Positions 33,258 to 44,628 of a DNA stretch of 64,000 nt are shown piece after piece (the first letter of the stretch is position 1; every line of letters begins with the position of its first letter). The notes beneath the pieces were generated by a model. It did not search any database. It worked only from the letters and a program-made list of their open reading frames with translations, and was not told the DNA's origin. The stretch comes from Polytrichum commune. Taxonomy: Eukaryota; Streptophyta; Polytrichopsida; Polytrichales; Polytrichaceae. Where the stretch lies: the NCBI GenBank assembly GCA_950295325.1, contig OX485807.1, forward strand, positions 9,451,001 through 9,515,000, written 5' to 3'. The position numbers were made by a program, and so were the translations under genes.

Positions 33258-33381
33258 TAATATTGGTGATAGATAATGTCCATTTACAAGCAAATCTAGA
33301 GAGCGTATTATTGTTGTCACAGACGACCCATTACATGTATGTATGTATATATGTATAAAATATGACTTTTGTAAGGTTACT

Positions 33382-33722
33382 ACACCCTAACCTCCTTGAT
33401 GCTACTCCCTCTCTTATATCCCGAAACCCTAGGGAATGGATGTGCTCAATTTAACATATTTGTTGTCACAGTTCCCTCCCGCGTATCATTGGTTTTGAAA
33501 TTAAAATAATCCAACAAAGAATATAAACCACACACTTGCACACATCATGTTGTCATCATTGTCATTGTCGTCATTATTGCCATGTTCACTTTGTCTTATT
33601 CCAAAATGTCACATGCTACACTACTTCTTTATTACCATGAATCTATATTAGCACTACATACCTCCTTAATATCACATGAACTTTGGTTGCCAAATGCATG
33701 ATATTAGGGAGGTTAGAGTGTA
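33382..33722. mobile_element. Family D element, diverged short copy (341 bp)
   Basis: The ends ACACCCTAACCTCCTTGATG and the inverse-type GGAGGTTAGAGTGT pair with each other. The flanks are ACT at 33379-33381 and at 33723-33725. The interior has CCCGAAACCCTAGGGAATGG and CAAAATGTCACATGCTACAC as in the other D copies. It is closest to the copy at 11652-12015. Confidence 0.6.
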
Positions 33723-33725
33723 CTT

Positions 33726-35423
33726 GCATATTACTCAAACCAAGTTTGTTGCATTGCGGCACTCGTGAGTGGCAATGGGATCATGCCCCAATCGTCATGG
33801 GGGTTCCCCATATTCAACATGAGCATTATAGCTTGAGGTTTAAGAATCACTAGTATATGCCAATGAATAGAGTTTTTTTTGTAGAGTGAAGCAGATAAAA
33901 CCATGGGTATAGTCCCAAACCTTGAGTTTGTGAATATTAACACAAATTCACCCAAATGTTCTTAATGATTCTTACATTATCATACACAAAAGGGTGTTAA
34001 GCCATTCAAATTGGTTTTCTAGCTTGTTGTACTAGGATAAGTGGGCCAAGCTAGGCTGATCCAGGATCCATGACATTATATCCCATGCGCATACCCTATT
34101 TTGGATCATAAAAATTCTTCCAAAATTTGAGAGATGACAAGAGAAGAACCCAAATTTTCACCTAACTTTCAAAATAGACTCCGATACATGATGAGCTCTT
34201 GAGCTCTTAATGAAAAAAATCTCAAAGAAGGATCAAACCCACAGTCTTATCCCTCTATGAAGGACTTTACAAATACCACTAACGTGGGCAATAAATTTGT
34301 TGCAAAAGGTCATCATCCTTCTCGGTGTGTATGTTTGACAAATTTCATTCGATGTTCAACTTCAAATATAAAGTGTCACGTGATGTTTTCAAAAACAAAA
34401 ATGCATCTCAATCGACATCTACATTTTCTTCCAAATTGTCACCTCAATGTCACATGCCTAGTAGTACATGTCATTTCAATTTCTAAAGTGTCAATTGACG
34501 TGTGGGTTTTTTCTTCACAAGTCACACTACATATCAAATTCTAAATCGTGTGTGTCAATTGACGTGCATTTGATTTTTGTGCAAGTTTTTGCGTGTCAAA
34601 TGTCAAAAACTTGCAAAAACTTTGTCAAAATGACACACTGATCCTTTTAGCAATTTTCCATCTACAATAATAACGACATCGGTGACTTCCATCCAACAAT
34701 GTTTTACAATCCAGATGATACTATTTATAATTAAATTGATACCAGATTTGGTATTAAATCCCCCAAATTGATATAGTCCAATTCATTTGAGATGAATTGG
34801 CCATAAGTTTACAGGGGGTGAAGTTTTTACGTTGGATGGATTCTCCCTCACCACAGTCTTAGGTAGTTTCATTTGCTTTAAATGACGGTCTTATTTAAGC
34901 AAGCGTGCAACCTTAAGAGGTTGACTATATGCGCAATGCTAAAGAAATTGCTTCTAGCTTTATTTGAAGGAGGTCAATGACAACGTTGTTTCTACCGACT
35001 TTAAGGTTGTTGTTCAAAACTCATCCTATCCTTTATCAAAATCGTGTCATAAAATCTAACTTCATTTGAAGTGCTCGTAACATTTTAAACCCATTATCGA
35101 TTGAACATGAAATTTTGTGACCACCTTTGATGTCGAGGGCAATCGAGCCCATTTTCACCAACCATTTTTAAGATTGACCACTTGTGTGTGAAAACCAACT
35201 CATAGAATATGAAACACTCATTCAATGTGAAGGTGTTGACAATGAGATCGAATAATCGCATTGTTGAGAGGATATCTAGATCTAGATCCGAGACAAAAGG
35301 AGCAAGCGATCCGTGCCCTAGAAGGTAGTAGAGCATGACTTAGGGCAAATGTATGTTGGGTAGATTTTGCCATGGAATTGAAAACATTTGGAGCCAAAGT
35401 CCGCCATGGAAATGGGATTAGGT
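33726..35423. other. Intergenic with a family A remnant
   Basis: Bases 34760-34853 (GAGATGAATTGGCCATAAGT, then TTACGTTGGATGGA) are a partial family A copy. At 34571-34608, TGCAAGTTTTTG and its inverse form a small hairpin among several TGTCAATTGACGTG motifs. A minus-strand frame at 35094-35336 has no recognised domain. Confidence 0.4.
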
Positions 35424-36110
35424 TCAGTGTTCAAGAATGAAACCCTCGTATGAGTTTCATTTTGAAGGGCTTTCAAATTTCAGCTTTTCAGTTGAAGGGT
35501 TGGTTCATATCCAAGACGTCAATCTAAGAATATATACAAATGAAATAAAAATTTCATATTAAACTTGTGCATAAATTATATGGTACATGTTTTTAGTACA
35601 ATATGAGAATTTAAAAATCTCTACTTCTTAAAAGCTATCCATGCTTTCAAAAAAGCTATCCATGCCAATGACTTTTGGGAGTTAACTTTAAAAGGAATTG
35701 CATCTTTCCTAACCAAGAATCCACTAAAGTTCCTCTCTACGTTTGCTCGAAGGATCTCACCAAAATGTACATAGAAGGAATTTAGGGCATCCTCTAAGGT
35801 GTATTCGCTTGCCTCCGCCATCACCTCGATTGTTGCATCCACCATTTCAAGATCAACCCTCGAGCCTCTCCTGAAATCTAGTCCCCCACATTCTTCCAAC
35901 ATCAGACCAACCTAATCAATGTTCAAGATCGAAAGTCTTCAATGCCCTTCAAACGCAATTTGGCCCTTCAAAATATACCTCTCTCAAAACAACCCTTCAA
36001 AACTCAACCCCAAATTGAAAACGACGACGTCACTTGAAGTCCTCAATGCAATCCGCATGCCACAAGAACCAACAAGAAGTAGAGAAGGGTTGAGCTACAT
36101 GCATTACCAT
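35424..36110. mobile_element. Rearranged family E element
   Basis: Bases 35424-35630 match the left part of 27509-28559 (GTATGAGTTTCATTTTGAAG, GTTGGTTCATATCCAAGACG). Bases 35913-36080 match its right end in inverse orientation (AATGTTCAAGATCGAAAGTC, CTCAAAACAACCCTTCAAAA). Between them lies unrelated sequence that is open on the minus strand (35902-35621, 93 residues). The arrangement suggests two element ends that acquired a segment. Confidence 0.45.
35621..35902 (-). CDS. Open frame of unknown origin between family E ends
   Basis: The 93-residue minus-strand frame includes DLEMVDATIEVMAEASEYTL and NSFYVHFGEILRANVERN. This is a protein-like acidic-hydrophobic mix unlike the low-complexity frames around it. 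It ends in a short direct repeat (AAAGCTATCCATGC twice, 35630-35666). I do not recognise a domain. It could be a captured gene fragment or chance. Confidence 0.2.
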   Translation of the reverse strand: MLEECGGLDFRRGSRVDLEMVDATIEVMAEASEYTLEDALNSFYVHFGEILRANVERNFSGFLVRKDAIPFKVNSQKSLAWIAFLKAWIAFKK

Positions 36111-36895
36111 AAACTCTAAAGAGGGATTCTACCTAACCATAATGTGATGGCCGAATATGAAAACCCTACCATTCAAATGTAAGGTTTCTTTCGCCTTGAA
36201 ACATTGGGTGAAAAATTGTAGTGAAAACTATAGACCAATGCCAAACAATTCAACAACTTCAAAAGACCAATCTACACACAACATGCACTACAACCAAAAC
36301 AAAGGAAAGCATATATATTGCAATAGATTCATAAGATTTTCAAAAAGTCAAAATTTGAAAAAACACTTGGGAATGATTTTGTAATATTGATGATGATCTT
36401 AGGATATTAGCCTTTAAGCAACACATGCATGTGAGATATGCAATCCTTAGAGAGATGATAGCAGGCATGACAAGGATAGACATGGTTGTGGCTCCTGCCA
36501 CAACCCACACAAAACAAGAGGCAAAGTCTAACAAATCCAGCCAGGAGGGTGGTGATAGGCTAAGGACACATGACAAACTTGGGTCCTGTCAAGTTGCAGA
36601 GGCGATTACATGAGACCCAAAAGAAATATAAGTGGTTGGGTTTGGTGGACCCTGAGGCTGCCAAAACCAACCTTTTGTGCAACATGTCATCAAGCTACGA
36701 AGCCTAGCAAGTCCAACTTGCAACTTATGCCTAGGTATAGGCTCGCAAGATTTAACTTGCAAAGAGGGAGAATATGGGGGGTTGGTCTTGGATGGTTTAC
36801 GAGCAAGTAGGCTTGTAAACTCATGGTCATAGGCATTTACCAACTCTCCCCATGTATCCTCCTTGAACTTTTACACTCTAACATTTGATAGTCAG
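36111..36895. other. Possible upstream LINE or other decayed coding DNA
   Basis: Frames at 36157-36384, 36425-36613 and 36610-36810 have protein-like composition, for example RYRLARFNLQRGRIWGVGLG. They lie just before the LINE remnant and the last shares a frame with its first part, so they may belong to it. No reverse transcriptase motif is visible. Confidence 0.3.
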
Positions 36896-38163
36896 AGGGC
36901 TTGGAACTCATTGACAAGGGTTTCACCCTTTTGAAGGCCCATGAATGGCATTGTCAAGGGATTTAGTGAGTGGATGATATTTGGGATAGCGAGAACTGCA
37001 CCTTCCTCTCGTGGGACAAGGCTCAAGATACATTCAACCTCACTCCGGTGAACTATGACGACTGGAACCTTCTTACCATTAAGATCATTTACCAATGGCA
37101 ACACTTGTTGGATATTGATTCGGAACTACTCTTCCCGGGCAATGGGTTGGTTTTTACATCGGTGGAGAAGTTGACCCAAGATTTGTTACTATTTGCTTGG
37201 CTGAATTTACCCCCTCATGCATGCATCAACACCTTCTCACCCTATCCCTTACGGAAAAATGTTTTAGGGTTGGCACCAACTCTAGATGCCTTAGTGAGTG
37301 GGAGAAACATGGAATATGAATAGTTTTTTTCACATCTGCACAACTAGGGGCAAAGAGAACAAAGAAATCATTTTCTTCTATTGTACAATGGCCACTCTAG
37401 GATGGGACCTAGATTGGTGGCAGTGGATGGAAGGCTACTGGTTCCTCAACCACACCACCAAGTTTGGTAGGGTGTTAGTTATTTACGAGGACCACACGAA
37501 CTACTAGGGTAGCCAATAAGTGGCAAGGCTACCTTTCAAGGAATTACAAATATTAATGATCTCAGGTTTGGGATGCAACTCGTTCTAGTAAAGAGGTCGC
37601 CGTTGTGTGTGGTCTATTTGGCATAACACTATCGGGCTCAATGAATGGAGGGCATGTATTGCTATGGCCTCTCTCTCCAAGCAGCGTGTGTTATGCCTTC
37701 CCAACACTAGCGAGTCACTTAAACACAAGTTTTGGGGTTGCATTCAAGTTAAGCGTTCTTGGCGTTGGGCCACTTTCATCATGCATGAATTATGTAGGGT
37801 TACGACTGGCAATTGTGAGATTGGAAACAAACCCTCCTTTGGGGAAAAGATCCCTAAGAAGATTGTTACAAAAATCAAGGCTTGGCACCTTCTCCGTGAC
37901 ATCGCCCTTTGGATTGAGCACAACGACAAGGTGTTCAACCACAGACAATGGGCATGAGTCCAAGGTTGAACACCTCATTTGGGATGATCTCACTATGTGT
38001 TCCCAAGGTGTCTTGGGAAAGGGTGATTAAATTTGTTAAGATTAACGCCTACCCAGCCGAATCCCTCCTCAAAGGCTTTGCTCAAACATGGGGGGCTAGG
38101 AACGTCCTTCATTGGAGAAACAATCTTTAGATCTTTTGGAACTTGGAGAGGCAATGTAGCTAG
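36896..38163 (+). pseudogene. LINE ORF2 C-terminal remnant (zf-RVT region)
   Basis: Non-LTR retrotransposon debris spread over changing frames. Segment 1 (36970-37323) reads VDDIWDSENCTFLSW, typical of the linker after the reverse transcriptase. Segment 2 (37607-37957) holds WHNTIGLNEWRACI and then LCLPNTSESLKHKFWGC, a C-x(n)-H-x(n)-C pattern like the zinc-binding zf-RVT domain, followed by WIEHNDKVFNHRQW. Segment 3 shifts frame to SKVEHLIWDDLT (within 37605-38030). Segment 4 shifts again to GFAQTWGARNVLHWRNNL (within 37948-38130). At least three frameshifts and several stops mean it cannot make protein. The endonuclease and catalytic RT are missing upstream. An A-rich region near 38378-38400 may mark the original 3' end. 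Confidence 0.7.
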
Positions 38164-39238
38164 GGTGCTCGTTTTCTATAGGTCACTTGGTGGTCTTGGG
38201 GTTGTCCTTGGTTTCGGAGTCTTGGTGGGTTGCCTTTGTTGGGATTCCTATTTCTTGCCCTTGTTACTTTTGACATGACGGTGTGGCGCGTCTGAAGGTG
38301 TGCTCCTCTCAAAGTGGGTGTGTCTTCCTTTGGTTCCTTATGCAATCTGACGTTGGTTTTTGGCCTTTTGTCTCCAAAAAAATTTAAGATATTCAAAATA
38401 TAAAATAGCCCAATCTATTTGAAACACACACATATATATATATTTTTGGGTGGCAACTCTAGCATCCAAACCTAACTACACACCACTCAATCAAATAGAA
38501 GTGTCCAAATTATTGTTGTAATCGATTTAGGCACGTTTCGGGTTCTCTCTTGCTACTTTGATCCAACCAAATGCTACACACATAGTACTCGTATACGACA
38601 AGATGAAATTGGGAAGTGTGGCTTTCTCTCCAATGACGAAGCGATCGCTTCAAGCTCTGAATCCAACACACAAATATCAATCTGGATTCGGGTTTGAAGA
38701 TTGGGAATCAAGCCTTCTCAAAGTGAAGCAGGAATCGAGAGTTGCACTCCTACTCGTGCTCAAGGATTGGAGATTTTTTTTGTTGGCTATGCATCAACTT
38801 CTTCGTTTCAAGAGCAAATTTCCTAACCACTTTGTGTTCACACTTGGATGTTTCTTGTTCTTGTTATTTTTGGTCCACTGTATTTAATGTGGATGTTATC
38901 TATAGTTTATATATATATATATATGTAAGTGCTCCCTAAAATGCATTGAAAGAAATCTAGTTAACTATAGTTATTTTGGTAATTCTTGATTATTTATTTT
39001 AAAATTTTCAGGTGATAAATGAGTAGCTTCAATCCTTGACCTTTATTTGAGAAGAAGGTGCACAAAATCCAAGCAAGGTTTGGTATAGTGAATAGCCATG
39101 AATTGGCATGAGCAAAGTGGACAACTACGATTGTAGTCTTTCATAATAAAGAACAGAGCCTCACGGTTCTACCGTTTTCTTGTTTCTATCTCAATCAAAT
39201 AATATATATATTTTTAAAAACAACGCACCAAGAGTCAA
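38164..39238. other. LINE 3' flank and intergenic DNA
   Basis: Bases 38164-38400 may be the LINE untranslated tail. A block like CACACCACTCAATCAAATAG (about 38480) belongs to the short dispersed motif seen at 10430 and 12140. TA dinucleotide runs lie at 38430-38442 and 38909-38924. No gene is recognised. Confidence 0.35.
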
Positions 39239-39239
39239 T

Positions 39240-39465
39240 GAAGCGCTAGTTATAGATGAAACGGTTGGATGGATGTGGAGAAATAAGCGGTCGAAGTTCA
39301 AGACTTCCGCAAAAGTAGTGGATCGTTCAAATGAGTCTATGGAGTATAGCTCGAACGTCTAGCGAAGCAAAAACCAAAGTATCATCACAACATGGGACCC
39401 ATCGTTGGACTCGGGAACCACTAGGATTCGGATTTGGTAAAAAAAATCTCCATGGACACTGTCAT
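39240..39465 (+). repeat. Dispersed repeat R2, forward copy
   Basis: AGATGAAACGGTTGGATGGA, GAGAAATAAGCGGTCGAAGT, GTTGGACTCGGGAACCACTA and CTCCATGGACACTGTC give R2 in order. The match to other copies continues a short way into GAGTGGAGGCTAGGG. Confidence 0.6.
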
Positions 39466-39892
39466 CAAAGAGTGGAGGCTAGGGATGGCCCTTGCTTGCT
39501 TTTCCCAACACTCTACCTATCTAACCTCGCCTAAAGAAGCCTGGGCCACTATTGAGCATCTTGAATCCAAAGAGCCCAAGTGGAGCCCTAAATTTAACGC
39601 ACAAATATCCTCCTCCGCTCTTGTGGTGGAAGATGGGCGATTCTCGTGGAGGGAGCCCTAGATGTGGTGTAGATCGGATAAGTGTAGGCCACCCTACTAA
39701 TTCTCAACCCACTTTAATGACCACGTGTATCAATTAGTGTGGGTCACATAGTTTTCCTTGTCCCGTTTCCCTCTCATGAGTTTGTATTTTGCGTGAGTTC
39801 CATCGAATCGTGATAACCGGCATAGACAATTTGATATGTGTAACACAAGAGAAGAGGCTAGGATTTGATGCATCAAATCCTAAACTTTTCAC
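39466..39892. other. Intergenic, nothing recognised
   Basis: A 75-codon frame at 39434-39661 begins inside R2 and shows no domain. Confidence 0.4.
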
Positions 39893-40211
39893 ATGACACT
39901 CCTTATGAAGAAGTGGACGAAGACTTGCCATGGATGATGGATGAGTTCATCCGTCGGCCGGAACCCCTCCCTCCTCTTGTTAACAACTTGTGATGAAATC
40001 TTGTCATGGATGATTGAAATTTGGATGAAAAATCACTTGGTAAGTGACAAGTTGCTGTAACATTGTAAGTCTATAATCTCCCCCAAAACATTTACAAGGA
40101 ATGACAAATAGTGTTGGGTTCACATTTAGTGTCGGTGATGACACTATACCACGGTTTACGATTCGTATCCAACAATGAGAATTGGTGACACTAAGTATCA
40201 TATTAGGACTA
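39893..40211 (+). mobile_element. Family C2 element, copy 1
   Basis: Co-linear with 41386-41707. Shared blocks are GGATGATGGATGAGTTCATC, TACAAGGAATGACAAATAGT and GGGTTCACATTTAGTGTCGG. The right end (CTAAGTATCATATTAGGACT) is a decayed form of the TTTAGTGTAGT terminus. Confidence 0.55.
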
Positions 40212-41385
40212 GTGCACCCTCCACTACATGTGCACATTGAAGACGGGCGCCCCCACCTCCCCCATTTCTTTTTCTTCAACACCAAATATGGGGAGAAGGA
40301 ACACCTTGCGAACTTGGTGGCGGACCTCTTTCCAAATGTTCCCAACCCACATTCATGTTTGGCACAAGGCTAGGGTAATGTTATAACACGAACAAAGTGA
40401 CACACTTATATGTGCAATTAGGTTACCTCCATGCAAATGACTTTGGATCAAACCCATATCAATAGAAATGTATAACTTTGATGAGTCATCCATACATCAA
40501 CTACATAACATTATTCAGATCCACAACATCGTTCCGTGGGACTGATAGTATCCCACAGAATATTCTCGGATCTCTCGCACACTCAATCTACCGTATAGAA
40601 AACCGTACTATAATTTTCTTACCAAAATAGCGTGGAACGTTGATATAGTGGGGGAAGGAGGGGGAACACATAATCGCACATATCAATGTCGACCGATTTG
40701 CTCTCCCTTCTCTCTCTCTAATAATCGGACAATGATGATTCCGGTTTCGTGAAGCATGCATGACCCGAACACATAAGGTACGATATTTACACAACCACAC
40801 ACCGCTTCTTCAAAGTATTGTTATTTTTACCCGTTGTATATCTAGCACTCCAAAAACACACCTCACTAATATAGGCATGGACTTTAGTGTTCGAGAATGG
40901 GTGGGCTCCCCCATACATGCTACATATCCCCACATTTGGGGACATATCTCATCATTTAGAAATACGTACGGGAGCCCGAGTATGTTCAAGTCATGGTACT
41001 TGCTTGGCACTTACTACTACTACTACCCTAGGAGAAGTTTAGGGTCCCGGAGATCGAAAAGGTTGGGTAACTATATACGAATAACTTCCTTAGCAAGCGA
41101 TCTTGAATGGACGGACTCGGATTCAAGATGAGAATAATAATTGGGTTTGCATTCCCAAATTGGAGGGTGTTAAATCTCGAGGCCACTCTATCTCTTGCTT
41201 TCCCTCTCCTTGGAGTTTGTGGCAAAAGCCTTGATCTTAGACGCACCCATAATAGGTGCCCGCTTGGAGCAAAAGATCTTGACGCTTTCAAAACATTATG
41301 AGGAGGAGTGCGTCCAATAAGTTAGTACTAAGAGCGAACCACACCATGTCATATGGTATTTTATGTCACAATGGTAACTTCTCGG
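40212..41385. other. Intergenic with a half palindromic MITE
   Basis: Bases 40504-40568 equal the left arm of the MITE at 24684 (CATAACATTATTCAGATCCA, then CGTGGGACTGATAGTATCCC). The right arm is decayed. Open frames at 40760-41131 and 41028-41291 overlap on opposite strands and are not convincing. Confidence 0.45.
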
Positions 41386-41707
41386 ATGACGCTTCTTGTG
41401 AATAAGTGAACAAAAATGTTTGTCGTGGATGATGGATGAGCTCATCCATCGGCTGAAACCCTACCTTCCCTTGTCAGCCACTTGTGATGGAATATTGTCG
41501 TGGATGATTACGAGTTGGATGAAGAATCCCTTGGCGAGTGAGAGTAATCGCAACACTGTAAATCTATAATCCCCCCAAAAAATTACAAGGAATGACAAAT
41601 CATGTTGGGTTCACATTTAGTGTTGGTGACACTATACCCGCGGTTTATAATTAGTATTGAGCAAGACAATTAGAATTGGTGTTACTAAACATCATATTTA
41701 GTGTAGT
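41386..41707 (+). mobile_element. Family C2 element, copy 2
   Basis: Matches copy 1 and keeps the right terminus ACATCATATTTAGTGTAGT. A third, inverse fragment lies at 63566-63705. It is non-coding. The terminus ties it to the C1 and R4 groups. Confidence 0.55.
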
Positions 41708-42048
41708 CGTCTTGTTTGCTTCGAATGTCATCCTCCACATGCAAAGAAGCTAGACAAGGTTTTATAATCGATTGTTATTATTATTATCGTAGACCCAACT
41801 TCTATCAAATATGATGATACTTACACAACATGGGTTTGCGCCCTTTGGCTCTCATTCTATGAATTCCAAAGTTGTTATGGTTTAACGTTGGTGAATAAGA
41901 TTGCTAAACTCTATCCCAACGAGTGAGGACTAGCACTATGTGGTGTCTAAGTAAACCATAGACATATATATAGAGTGTAACATCCCAAATTAATATTGTG
42001 GGGATGAATCAACCCTCGACCACTATTGGACATTTGAAAGCATGTTTT

Positions 42049-42110
42049 GATTAGAGCCCCTTCATCCAAAACGGATGAGCTTTACATAGATGCCATGAGC
42101 ATGAATCACT
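42049..42110. mobile_element. Family M3 MITE, single arm
   Basis: CCCCTTCATCCAAAACGGAT, then GAGCTTTACATAGATGCCAT, is one M3 arm in inverse orientation. The other arm is missing. Confidence 0.5.
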
Positions 42111-42949
42111 CACAACAATGATAATGTCATTTGCATATAGAATAGCATCTAGTAAACGTCGTTGTGGCATCCACTATTCACACCCAACAAATGTTAGGAT
42201 ACCTATGAATGTCACCCACCACTTTGATAAACATCATACACCTAGCGGCCACCTAGCATAGTATCTAGGTGTCCAACCATTGAGAATTAAAAACTAGTCC
42301 AAAGTCATATTTGGCCATGATAAAGCTCGTCATGCTCTCTAAACAATGAATGTTTGAAGATTGCAAGGTAGGCATAAGGGAGACATTCCTTAGATGGACA
42401 CTTTTCTCTCTACACCCACTTTCTCGTAGGTTATGAAACACACAATCAATGCAAGATGGTTAGCAAATTCAAATCATGCCCATAGCCAATTTGCCTCTTA
42501 CTTCTTGGAGCTCACGTGATTATCTTGTTCACTATCAATGTGAGGATTCTTGAGGTCATTACGTGGTCATATAGGCCCCTTGAAGCATGTTGAAATTTGA
42601 GTCCTTGATTGGTCAACATGTTTTGAGCACTCAATCCAATCTCTAATCACATGCCTTTTTTGTGTGCCGGTTCATGGATCCACACCCAACCACGTACCAC
42701 TCAAAGTCGGTACTCAAATAATAATTTAGCTATACAAATATTTAGGTACGTAATGCACAATATAACAAAAATGATATTGATACAAATGGTAATTTAGGTT
42801 TACATAGATTCTCTCGTCTTGACATACCCACCAAATATCAATATTTGACTTGTATTACAATTTTGATACCCATAGGTAGGTTCTTTGATATCATTATTGA
42901 TGTTGATTGATGTTACCATGCATTCACCTATGTACTGGTCCAACATTGG
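42111..42949. other. Intergenic, no gene recognised
   Basis: AT-rich. A block like CACACCCAACCACGTACCAC (about 42680) belongs to the short dispersed motif noted at 10430. Nothing else was seen. Confidence 0.4.
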
Positions 42950-43165
42950 AGTTTACGAACTCAAGCATACCTCTCATTCATGCAAGATACATGCCCTGAA
43001 ATAGCATGCAATTTGGATATACTTGTCCAAGGTTGATTTGACACCTACATTAGTTTCAAAAGACCTCCAAACTAATCTAGTATATATGATTTGAGATGAA
43101 CTAACCACAAACATATAAGGGACCATGGTTTTACAATGAATGCATGAGAGGCAAGCTCATATGTA
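42950..43165. mobile_element. Family A MITE, complete copy
   Basis: The left arm AAGCATACCTCTCATTCATG is inverse to the right arm (ATGAATGCATGAGAGGCAAG, then CTCATATG). The interior GGTTGATTTGACACCTACAT matches the copy at 18075. Confidence 0.65.
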
Positions 43166-43166
43166 G

Positions 43167-43385
43167 TGTCCAGAAGATAATTTTACATAATTGGTCAAAA
43201 CCCTAGTGTTCCCAAGTCCAACCGGATATATGTTGCGACCTTTCAGTTTTTGCTTTATTGATTCAAGGCATGTTTCTTAGATTCCCTCAAAATGATCGGT
43301 AGTTTTTTCTAAAGTCTTGAACTTAAATTGGCGATTTCTCAAACTCAACCGATTCATCTATACAAAGCATTTAGTTCGTTGTTTG
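43167..43385 (-). repeat. Dispersed repeat R2, reverse copy
   Basis: Begins GTGTCCAGAAGATAATTTTA directly after the family A copy. It continues with CCCAAGTCCAACCGGATATA, CTCAAAATGATCGG and CTCAACCGATTCATC. Confidence 0.65.
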
Positions 43386-44128
43386 TATGCAGCAATTTCC
43401 TCTTTCATTTAGACAGATTTTCATAGGTGAATGCTCACAACACCTATTGAGGGAGAGGGCAAACTAGAAAATAGGAAAGATGGAAACGATGATAGAATCT
43501 ATGAAACCTAGCTAGGAATTAAGATTTGTAGTCAAACTATTCCTATAGTGGAGTCAAAGATCCCAACTTAGTCTAGCACAACTAAATGAGGATGGATCAT
43601 CCACCAACTCATAAGGAACGCGTTTTTTAAACTATCAACTCGGTAAGTGTTGTGAACCAAGATTTGGTGATCGCGGTCATTGTATTGTAAATTCCTATTG
43701 GCAACTCATAGAGTGCTACTATCGAAAAGTAAAAGGAAGGTGTGCCGTGAAAAGGTCGAGCATAGTTTCATTAGCTTGGTTGAATGCCAAATTTAGCATC
43801 AACTATCAAGTGACTCTAATGGGCCCCCCGTAGAATGGATTTAGGGTTCATCCATGATTCCAAGCATGCCATTTGTAAAAGCCGCCATGGAATTAGGTCT
43901 TACTACTCGGCAAGCCACGTTGTATTGTAAACCTTATAAGCAACACATGCCCTCTTTCCGGGGCCGACTTAATAACCTAACTTATCCCTTATGACTTCAA
44001 GCTACCTATATCGCGTGGTGTAATGCGTCAACTTGGTCAAGCCGCTCACAAGTATCTAAGTCGGTTTCCACCTTGTCTATAATTAATAATACAACTTCAA
44101 ACAACAAAGAGGAAGTGAGAATATGATT
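43386..44128. other. Intergenic, nothing recognised
   Basis: No gene. CACAACACCTATTGAGGG occurs here (about 43437-43454) and also near 7187, a short shared block of unknown meaning. Confidence 0.4.
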
Positions 44129-44366
44129 ACGTAACCGGTTGGCCGCTTTGTTTCGCCGAGGTGGCACTACACGATTGGCTTTGAGCACACAGGTTTGCAG
44201 ACGATAGCCTCGACATCCTAGCCGGTTATGATCATCTAAATCGGATATAAAACAGATTGTACCTAAATCTCCAGCGGCGCCCAAATCTCAAATGCTGGAG
44301 GAAGACGACACGTGACCCACTGTTTAGGTCACCTGCGCGGCTCAACAAAGCGGCCAACCGGTTACG
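44129..44366. mobile_element. Short inverted-repeat element, arms GTAACCGGTTGGCCGCTTTG
   Basis: A 23-bp perfect inverted repeat, starting CGTAACCGGTTGGCCGCTTT, lies at 44130-44152 and 44344-44366, about 190 bp apart. The interior is GC-richer than its flanks and encodes nothing clear. A second, nested hairpin follows at once. Confidence 0.55.
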
Positions 44367-44371
44367 TCCGG

Positions 44372-44448
44372 TAATCGTTTTATTGGAACCGGTCATCAGT
44401 GCAGAACGGTTCTGCACCGATAACCTTTCCAATAAAACGATTACCTAA
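44372..44448. repeat. 77-bp hairpin
   Basis: TAATCGTTTTATTGGAA and its perfect inverse TTCCAATAAAACGATTA form 17-bp outer arms. GTGCAGAAC/GTTCTGCAC forms a 9-bp perfect inner arm near the centre. It could be a tiny foldback element, a transcribed hairpin, or part of the preceding element's end. Confidence 0.7.
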
Positions 44449-44628
44449 TACATACGACTCAGGGTGAGAGTCATGGGTATAATTAAAGCACACGACTGTG
44501 TTCAAACCTAGGTCATCGAACGAGTCCTGATTTATTTGTGTATGATCCGACTAAAAAAGAATGCATTCGATGAATGGTTGAATCCCGGATGGGATGGGGT
44601 CCATTTTTTACATCACACATTAGAGTTA

